From DAOQTX01 sp035340715 (GTDB lineage Bacteria; Bacteroidota; Bacteroidia; AKYH767-A; OLB10): DNA of 54,824 nt. Made by a program: the position numbers and the translations under genes. Of the stretch, positions 48,656-54,824 are shown piece by piece. The notes below the pieces were generated by a model. The model had not been told where the DNA came from. It ran no database searches and saw nothing but the letters and a program-made list of their open reading frames with translations. The stretch is from positions 1-54,824 of the forward strand of contig DAOQTX010000012.1 in NCBI GenBank assembly GCA_035340715.1. Direction: 5' to 3'. Numbering within the stretch: the stretch's first letter is position 1; every line of letters begins with the position of its first letter.

Positions 48656-51600
48656 ATGTTAGATTTTATAAATAAAACAATCAAAGGATTGTTTGGAACA
48701 AAAGCAGCCAGAGACATTAAAGAACTGAGTCCCTTTGCTGCTTTGGTAAAAAATGCAAGCGCTGATATAGAAGTTTTGAATGACGATCAACTTCGTAGTA
48801 AAACAATTGAATTTAAGGAAAAGATTAAATCGGCTACGAGCGAACAAGAAAAAGAATTAAGCGAACTTAAATTAAAGGCCGAAGAAGATACTGAGGAAGG
48901 TGTTGAAGAAAAGGAAGAATTATATAAAAGAATAGACCAACTATCAAAAGAGGTATTGGAAACTACCGAACAGGTATTGGCCGAAATACTGCCCGAGGCT
49001 TTTGCTGTAGTTAAAGAAACGGCAAAGCGTTTTACCAATAATGAAACCATACGTGTAAAAGCTACCGAACTTGATCGCGACATAGCGGCACAAAAAACAT
49101 CACTCAAAATTGAAGGAGATGATGCTATTTATCACAATACTTGGATGGTTGCCGGAACACCTGTAACATGGAATATGATTCATTACGATGTGCAGTTGAT
49201 CGGTGGTGTTGTGTTGCATCAAGGGAAAATTGCTGAAATGGCAACCGGTGAAGGAAAAACTTTAGTAGCAACATTACCCATTTACTTAAATGCACTTGCA
49301 GGCAAAGGAGTGCACGTAGTTACTGTAAATGATTATTTGGCAAGACGAGATGCCGAGTGGAATGGACCGATATTTGAATTTCTTGGATTGAGAGTTGATT
49401 GCATCGATAAACATCAACCCCATAGCAATGAACGTAAGAGAGCCTATTTAGCCGATATCACTTATGGCACCAATAACGAATTCGGATTTGATTATCTGCG
49501 CGACAATATGGGAAGAAGCCAAAGCGATTTGGTTCAGCGCTCTCATCATTTCGCCATCATTGATGAGGTTGATTCTGTTTTGATTGATGATGCACGAACA
49601 CCTCTTATCATTAGTGGTCCAACGGCCAAGGGAGAACAACAAGAATTTCATTCACTAAAGCCGAGGATAGAGAAAATTGTAGGTGCACAAAAAAATTACA
49701 TCAATACGCTATTGGCCGATGCTAAAAAGAAATATGCTGAAGGAAAAGAAGACGATGCCGGTATTCCTTTGTTGAAAGCATATCGTGGATTGCCGAAGAA
49801 CAAAGCGCTGATTAAATTTTTGAGTGAGACCGGTGTAAAAACCTTATTACAAAAAACAGAGAATTATCATTTACAGGATCACGCTAAAGAAATGAGAAAA
49901 CTGGATGCGGATCTTTTCTTTGTGATTGATGAGAAGAACAATAGTATTGAACTTACCGATAAAGGAATTGACCTTATTACTCAAAGTGGCGAAGATGCTT
50001 CGTTCTTTATCATGACCGATGTAGGTGCCGGAATTGCTGAGTTGGAAAAATCAGGATTGAGTGATAAAGAGAAAGCAGAAAAGAAAGATATTTTATTACG
50101 CGACTTTTCAATCAAATCGGAAAGACTGCATACCACCAATCAGCTTTTGAAAGCATACACATTATTTGAACGTGATGTTGAATATGTGGTAATGGATGGC
50201 AAAGTAAAAATAGTTGATGAGCAGACCGGACGTATTTTAGAAGGAAGGAGGTATAGCGATGGATTGCATCAAGCCATTGAAGCCAAAGAAAATGTAAAAG
50301 TAGAAGCTGCTACACAAACTTACGCAACCATTACGCTACAAAACTATTTTAGAATGTACCATAAGTTATCGGGTATGACGGGTACAGCAGAAACAGAAGC
50401 AGGTGAGTTATGGGAGATTTATAAACTTGACGTTGTAGTTATTCCTACCAACCGACCAATCGTTCGAGACGATAGAGAAGATTTAGTTTTTAAAACCGTT
50501 CGTGAGAAATACAAAGCCGTTGTTGATGAGATTGTCAATTTAAAAGATGAAGGCAGACCGGTGCTTGTTGGAACAACTTCAGTAGAAGTTTCTGAGTTAC
50601 TTGGTAAATTATTGAAACTTCAAAACATTAAGCACAATGTATTGAATGCAAAACAGCACCAACGAGAAGCGGACATTGTAGCCGAGGCCGGACAACCGGG
50701 TATGGTTACCATAGCCACCAACATGGCTGGTCGTGGGACCGACATCAAACTTGGACCCGGTGTAAAAGAAAAAGGAGGATTAGCGATAATAGGAACCGAA
50801 CGACATGAAAGTAGAAGAGTGGATCGTCAGCTTAGAGGAAGAGCAGGTCGTCAGGGTGATCCCGGATCTTCTCAATTTTATGTATCACTCGAAGATAGCC
50901 TCATGCGTTTGTTCGGCTCCGAACGTATTGCCAAACTTATGGATCGAATGGGATTGAAAGAGGGGGAGGTAATTCAACATTCTTTGGTGTCTAAATCCAT
51001 CGAACGCGCTCAAAAGAAAGTAGAAGAAAATAATTTTGGAATTCGTAAGCGATTGCTCGAATACGATGATGTAATGAATTCTCAACGAGAAGTAATTTAC
51101 AAGAAACGAAAGCACGCACTTTCAGGCGAACGTTTATCACTCGACTTGATCAACATGTTGATGGATTTGTCTGACAGTATAGTGCATCAGCATCGAGAGA
51201 GTCGCGATTTCGAAGATTTTAAACTCGATCTATTTAGATATTTAAGTATTGATTCGCCTGTTACGGAAGAAGAATTTCTGAAAATAGATGCTGCTTCTAT
51301 TATAGATAAAGTGTATGATAAAGCCTATCATCACTATAAAGAGAAAGCAGCGTTAATAGCACAATCTTCTTTTCCAGTGATCGAAGATGTGTTCACAAAA
51401 CAAGGTGCAGTATATCAAGATATTGTTATCCCTTTCACCGATGGACAACGAGGTATGCAAGTGGTAGCAAATTTGAAAAAGTGCTACGACAGCAAAGGGA
51501 AGGAAGTTGTTGCTGCATTTGAACGAGCCGTTACTTTGGCTTTAATAGATTCATCATGGACGGAACATCTGCGCGAAATGGATGATTTAAAAACCAGTGT

Positions 51601-51982
51601 TCAAAGTGCAGTTTATGAACAAAAAGATCCATTGATCATCTATAAGTTTGAATCGTTCGAATTGTTCAAACAATTGGTTGAGAAAATTAATAAAGACATT
51701 CTGTCTTTTATTCTGAAGGGAAATATTGCAGTTCAAAATCCGCAGCAAGTAACTGAAGCCAAATCACAACCAAAGGTGGACACGAGTCGCTTAAAGGCTT
51801 CACATGATGAATCGGTTTCGACTTTGACTGGAGGAGGAGGAAATGCTGCTTCTATACCGAAGCAAGAGCAAAAATCACAGCCCGTTCGAGTGGAACAAAA
51901 AATTGGAAGAAACGATCCTTGTCCCTGCGGAAGTGGTAAGAAATATAAGAGTTGCCACGGGGCTGGAGTAGCAGCCAATTAA
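48656..51982 (+). CDS. secA: Preprotein translocase ATPase SecA
   Basis: Motor of the Sec pathway at the inner membrane. The 1108-residue protein is long, as usual in Bacteroidota, with an insertion of about 120 residues after Walker B. Visible are MATGEGKTLVATLP (Walker A), VNDYLARRDAEW, YGTNNEFGFDYLRDNM, FAIIDEVDSVLIDDARTPLI (Walker B), TNMAGRGTDIKLG and RQLRGRAGRQGDPG. The C-terminal zinc/SecB tail is GRNDPCPCGSGKKYKSCHG. The stop shares TTAA with the convergent comM. Confidence 0.97.
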   Translation: MLDFINKTIKGLFGTKAARDIKELSPFAALVKNASADIEVLNDDQLRSKTIEFKEKIKSATSEQEKELSELKLKAEEDTEEGVEEKEELYKRIDQLSKEVLETTEQVLAEILPEAFAVVKETAKRFTNNETIRVKATELDRDIAAQKTSLKIEGDDAIYHNTWMVAGTPVTWNMIHYDVQLIGGVVLHQGKIAEMATGEGKTLVATLPIYLNALAGKGVHVVTVNDYLARRDAEWNGPIFEFLGLRVDCIDKHQPHSNERKRAYLADITYGTNNEFGFDYLRDNMGRSQSDLVQRSHHFAIIDEVDSVLIDDARTPLIISGPTAKGEQQEFHSLKPRIEKIVGAQKNYINTLLADAKKKYAEGKEDDAGIPLLKAYRGLPKNKALIKFLSETGVKTLLQKTENYHLQDHAKEMRKLDADLFFVIDEKNNSIELTDKGIDLITQSGEDASFFIMTDVGAGIAELEKSGLSDKEKAEKKDILLRDFSIKSERLHTTNQLLKAYTLFERDVEYVVMDGKVKIVDEQTGRILEGRRYSDGLHQAIEAKENVKVEAATQTYATITLQNYFRMYHKLSGMTGTAETEAGELWEIYKLDVVVIPTNRPIVRDDREDLVFKTVREKYKAVVDEIVNLKDEGRPVLVGTTSVEVSELLGKLLKLQNIKHNVLNAKQHQREADIVAEAGQPGMVTIATNMAGRGTDIKLGPGVKEKGGLAIIGTERHESRRVDRQLRGRAGRQGDPGSSQFYVSLEDSLMRLFGSERIAKLMDRMGLKEGEVIQHSLVSKSIERAQKKVEENNFGIRKRLLEYDDVMNSQREVIYKKRKHALSGERLSLDLINMLMDLSDSIVHQHRESRDFEDFKLDLFRYLSIDSPVTEEEFLKIDAASIIDKVYDKAYHHYKEKAALIAQSSFPVIEDVFTKQGAVYQDIVIPFTDGQRGMQVVANLKKCYDSKGKEVVAAFERAVTLALIDSSWTEHLREMDDLKTSVQSAVYEQKDPLIIYKFESFELFKQLVEKINKDILSFILKGNIAVQNPQQVTEAKSQPKVDTSRLKASHDESVSTLTGGGGNAASIPKQEQKSQPVRVEQKIGRNDPCPCGSGKKYKSCHGAGVAAN

Positions 51983-53517
51983 CCGGCCCAGCCTTCCCGG
52001 TCGAGACTGCGATATTGAATCGCTTCAGCTAAGTGTTCTGTTTCAATGTCAGTAGAATTGCTTAAGTCTGCAATGGTTCTCGATACTTTTAGAATTCGAT
52101 CGTATGCACGGGCCGAAAGACCTAGTTTATCCATGGCTGTTTTAAGTAATGCGGTACCTTCGGGTTTAATGCTACAAATGTTTTGAAGCATCTTGGTGCT
52201 CATTTGAGCATTGCAAAATATTTTTTCTGTTTGGGCAAATCGAACTTTTTGTCTTTCTCTTGCTTTGATTACTCTTTGACGGATTGACTGACTCGGCTCA
52301 GCAGATTGTTTTAATGATAGTTCGTTAAAAGGAACCGGAGTCACTTCCACATGCAAATCGATTCGATCTAACAATGGCCCGCTAATTTTATTCAAATACT
52401 TAACCACCACATTCTGCGAACACACACATTCTTTTTCAGGATGGTTATAGTATCCGCAAGGGCAGGGGTTCATACTGGCGATCAACATGAAGCTGGCGGG
52501 ATAATCTACAGAAAATTTAGCTCTGGAGATTGAAACTTTTCGTTCCTCCAAAGGTTGTCGCATCACTTCTAAAACGGTTCTTTTAAATTCAGGTAGTTCA
52601 TCCAAAAATAAAACGCCATTATGCGCCAATGAAATTTCACCAGGTTGAGGAAACGCCCCGCCACCTACTAAAGCTACATCGCTAATGGTGTGGTGCGGTG
52701 AACGGAATGGACGACTGGCAATCAAAGATGCTTCTTTTACTATTTTACCAGCAACACTGTGAATCTTGGTTGTTTCTAATGCTTCTTCCAAAGAAAGAGG
52801 AGGAAGTATAGTGGGAATGCGTTTGGCTAACATTGTTTTTCCGGCTCCGGGTGGACCAATCATAATAACATTATGTCCGCCTGCTGCTGCAATTTCTAAA
52901 GCACGCTTAATATTTTCTTGCCCTCGAACATCTGAGAAATCATGTTCTGTTTTTTGTTGACTGTTGTAAAATAGTTCTTCAATATTTGCTTTTTCCGGTT
53001 CAAATTCAGATTCATTATTTAGGAAAGAAACTACTTCACTCAAATGCTCCATTCCCATAATTTCAAGTCCTTCAACTATGGCTGCTTCAGCCGCATTGGC
53101 TTTAGGTACAATCATTCCTTTGTAACCTTCTTTTTGTGCCTGAATGGCAATGGGTAGTGTTCCTTTTATAGATTGTAAGGTGCCATCCAAACTCAATTCA
53201 CCCATCATAATATATTCAGCTAGTTTGCTTTCATTAACTTGTTCTGAAGCAGCTAATATTCCAATGGCTATTGGTAAATCGTACGCTGAACCTTCCTTCT
53301 TAATATCAGCAGGGGCCATATTGACGACAATTTTTTTTCCTGGAAATTTTAATCCAATATTTTTGATGGCAGCAATAACTCTTTGCTGACTTTCTTTTAC
53401 GGCATTGTCTGGTAGTCCGACCATGAAAAACTTCATTCCGGTCGATACATTTACTTCAACAGTTATGGTAGTAGCGTTGATGCCATATACAGCAGAAGCA
53501 AAAGTTTTAATGAGCAT
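51979..53517 (-). CDS. comM: YifB/ComM-family Mg chelatase-like AAA+ ATPase
   Basis: A 512-residue protein. It has an N-terminal Lon-protease-like (ChlI) domain (about residues 1-165; VNVSTGMKFFMVGLPDNAVKESQQRV, cited by FMVGLPDNAVKESQQRV) and an AAA+ domain with Walker A GPPGAGKTMLAKRIPTILPP, HSVAGK, RPFRSPHHTISD and GVLFLDELPEF. The cysteine motif NPCPCGYY..CVCS and the LLDRIDLHVEV sensor block follow. In naturally competent bacteria ComM is a branch-migration helicase aiding integration of incoming DNA. gmhA lies 3 bases upstream on the same strand. Confidence 0.93.
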   Translation of the reverse strand: MLIKTFASAVYGINATTITVEVNVSTGMKFFMVGLPDNAVKESQQRVIAAIKNIGLKFPGKKIVVNMAPADIKKEGSAYDLPIAIGILAASEQVNESKLAEYIMMGELSLDGTLQSIKGTLPIAIQAQKEGYKGMIVPKANAAEAAIVEGLEIMGMEHLSEVVSFLNNESEFEPEKANIEELFYNSQQKTEHDFSDVRGQENIKRALEIAAAGGHNVIMIGPPGAGKTMLAKRIPTILPPLSLEEALETTKIHSVAGKIVKEASLIASRPFRSPHHTISDVALVGGGAFPQPGEISLAHNGVLFLDELPEFKRTVLEVMRQPLEERKVSISRAKFSVDYPASFMLIASMNPCPCGYYNHPEKECVCSQNVVVKYLNKISGPLLDRIDLHVEVTPVPFNELSLKQSAEPSQSIRQRVIKARERQKVRFAQTEKIFCNAQMSTKMLQNICSIKPEGTALLKTAMDKLGLSARAYDRILKVSRTIADLSNSTDIETEHLAEAIQYRSLDREGWAG

Positions 53518-53520
53518 AAA

Positions 53521-54105
53521 TCAATCGTTGGAAAGTTGAAGGTTCTTTTCGATGAGTAGAATTAGAATATGGATAATTTTGATATGAATCTCTTGAATAC
53601 GGTCAGCAAAACCAGCATGTGATACAACAATACAATGATCACAGATCTTTGATAATTCACCTCCATCTTTACCACTTAATCCGATCACTTTTATTTTGTT
53701 TTGTTTGGCGTACTTTGCTGCCGATAAAATGTTTTTGGAATTTCCACTTGTACTAATGGCTAAAAGAACATCTCCTTTATTAACATGCGCTTCTAGATAA
53801 CGACTGAAGATTTCATCAAATCCAAAATCATTGGCCACACAAGTGATGTGTGAGGGATCGCTGATGGCAACAGCAGGCAGTGCTTTGCGGTTCAGTCTAA
53901 AACGACCGGTCATTTCTTCAGCAAAGTGCATAGCATCACACATCGATCCTCCATTGCCACAGCTATATATTTTATTTCCGTTTGAAATTGCGTCCGACAT
54001 TATACGAGCAGCAACTTCAATTGCTTTTAAATTATTTTGATCCGAAACAAAAGCATTCAGAAGATCGGAAGCCTCTTGTAATTCTTTTTTTATAAGATCT
54101 TGCAT
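53521..54105 (-). CDS. gmhA: Phosphoheptose isomerase
   Basis: Converts sedoheptulose 7-phosphate to D-glycero-D-manno-heptose 7-phosphate, the first step of ADP-heptose synthesis. The 194-residue SIS-domain protein shows KIYSCGNGGSMCDAMHFAEEMTGRF (cited by SCGNGGSMCDAMHFAEE), the RKALPAVAI segment, LLAISTSGNSKN and the C-terminal QEIHIKIIHILI with the catalytic histidine region. It shares a pathway with rfaE1 at 38 kb. It probably forms a unit with comM (3-base gap). Confidence 0.9.
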   Translation of the reverse strand: MQDLIKKELQEASDLLNAFVSDQNNLKAIEVAARIMSDAISNGNKIYSCGNGGSMCDAMHFAEEMTGRFRLNRKALPAVAISDPSHITCVANDFGFDEIFSRYLEAHVNKGDVLLAISTSGNSKNILSAAKYAKQNKIKVIGLSGKDGGELSKICDHCIVVSHAGFADRIQEIHIKIIHILILLIEKNLQLSND

Positions 54106-54166
54106 AGCAAATTTGGATTCAGAGTGTCGAGTATAAAAATAATGATTTGATCTTGATGTGCCAGAC

Positions 54167-54824
54167 CTATCTATTTTTAAATCGACATTTACCTTCTTCT
54201 AAGAACGAAGCATATTCATCAACATCAGGTGTATAGCCCCTTGGTTGTGCCAGCAAATTTCCTTTATGATCTAATAATACATAGTAGGGCTGCGAGTTGG
54301 TATTGTAAACGCTTGCTTGCAATTCACTCCATTTATTTCCGGTAGTTCTAATTTTTTTACCGGTATATGTACTGGTGTATTGTTGATTTTCGGGCAAAGG
54401 AGTTTTGTCATCAACATACAAAGAGATCAAAACATAATCTTCAGAAAGTTTCTTCAATATTTTTGGATCGGACCAAACATAATCTTCCATCTTTCGGCAG
54501 TTCACGCAACTCCATCCTGTAAAATCAACCATAGCCGGTTTGCCTTGTGCACGTGCATAAGCCATGCCTTCTTCATAGTCGTGAAAACAGTTTAGATTAT
54601 GAGGGCAATGTCCAGAATTGTTTTCGGTAATCCACTCTTTGTAAAATTCGGGTGGAGGAAATCCGCTGATCATTTTTAGTGGAGCGCCCCAAATTCCTGG
54701 AAGTAAGTATATGGTGAATGAAAAAGTAAGAATGGCAAAGAGCAATCGAGGAACGGATAAATATTTGAGCTCAGAGTCGTGAGAGAATTTTATTTTCCCA
54801 ATTAAATATAAACCCATCAGTCCA
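54167..54824 (-). CDS. DsbD-like thiol:disulfide interchange protein, C-terminal part
   Basis: The frame is open to the right edge, so only the C-terminal ~219 residues are seen. They show the end of a membrane domain (LLFAILTFSFTIYLLPGIWG) and a linker with CPHNLNC. A thioredoxin domain follows with active site WSCVNCRKMEDYVW and cis-Pro region NSQPYYVLLDHKGN. In DsbD-like proteins this domain passes electrons from the cytosol to periplasmic partners. Whether the full N-terminus has the alpha domain cannot be seen. Confidence 0.85.
   Translation of the reverse strand, partial: GLMGLYLIGKIKFSHDSELKYLSVPRLLFAILTFSFTIYLLPGIWGAPLKMISGFPPPEFYKEWITENNSGHCPHNLNCFHDYEEGMAYARAQGKPAMVDFTGWSCVNCRKMEDYVWSDPKILKKLSEDYVLISLYVDDKTPLPENQQYTSTYTGKKIRTTGNKWSELQASVYNTNSQPYYVLLDHKGNLLAQPRGYTPDVDEYASFLEEGKCRFKNR

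Noticed and set aside
1..54824. CRISPR array, insertion sequence, prophage or toxin-antitoxin system
   Set aside because: No regularly spaced repeats, transposase, integrase, phage structural gene or antitoxin-like pair was seen on either strand.
54167..54824. Stand-alone thioredoxin
   Set aside because: The frame stays open to the window edge and carries a membrane segment before the thioredoxin domain, so it is the tail of a DsbD-like protein.

Overview
This window reads as ordinary chromosome from a free-living Bacteroidota (Bacteroidetes) bacterium. The evidence is: low to moderate GC; three secreted proteins with type IX secretion (T9SS) C-terminal sorting domains plus the T9SS protein PorT; DUF6089 outer-membrane proteins; promoters of the Bacteroidota TAnnTTTG type very close to start codons, with no Shine-Dalgarno sequences; menaquinone genes (mqnA, ubiE/menG); and the family-typical order CBS protein / nadK / DUF6089. 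I see no rRNA, complete tRNA, CRISPR array, insertion sequence, phage or plasmid gene. The two ends are cut genes: gcvP on the left and a dsbD-like thiol:disulfide gene on the right.

Layout. 1-3.9 kb: end of gcvP, then two T9SS-sorted secreted proteins lying between two REP-like inverted repeats. 3.9-13 kb: manC, an aminotransferase, a SprT-like protease, feoB-feoA with a previously uncalled 44-residue lipoprotein upstream, mlaE-mlaF, a DUF2795 protein, a cobalamin adenosyltransferase and a LolD/MacB-type ATPase. 13-19 kb: a long leftward cluster of CBS protein, Omp85-like protein, nadK, tandem DUF6089 paralogues and a methyltransferase. 18.7-23.4 kb: pdxJ, serA, and a divergent response regulator/histidine kinase pair. 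23.4-29.8 kb: phenylacetyl-CoA genes (paaH, then paaA-B-C-D-G), interrupted by an opposite-strand gene for a secreted PQQ-type sugar dehydrogenase. 30-41 kb: a membrane-anchored beta-rich surface-type protein, mqnA-holA-amn, a stand-alone HsdR_N-fold nuclease-like protein, an FAD dehydrogenase, porT-ubiE, heptose kinase with aspC, and a P460-like heme lipoprotein. 41-48.6 kb: a membrane protein plus the large domain of a split methylmalonyl-CoA mutase, divIC, a ClC channel with a glycosyltransferase, a YceI lipoprotein, a 368-base gap holding an orphan terminator, a DUF1761 protein and a glyoxalase-fold protein. 48.6-54.8 kb: secA, comM/yifB, gmhA and a dsbD-like C-terminus.

How the genes fit together. 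gmhA and the heptose-7-phosphate kinase are steps of ADP-heptose synthesis for lipopolysaccharide, and manC supplies GDP-mannose. mqnA and ubiE/menG belong to menaquinone synthesis. The PduO-type adenosyltransferase makes the cofactor needed by the split mutase. paaABCD, paaG and paaH make a partial aerobic phenylacetate route; paaE, paaZ, paaJ, paaI and paaK are not in the window. PorT and the sorting-domain proteins belong to one export system.

I found no convincing new multi-gene system. The points most worth following are the CxC lipoprotein beside feoAB, the membrane-anchored 633-residue protein divergent from paaA, the stand-alone HsdR_N protein, the REP-flanked T9SS pair, and the orphan terminator region near 47.4 kb. 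All family assignments are by eye from motifs; no search was run.
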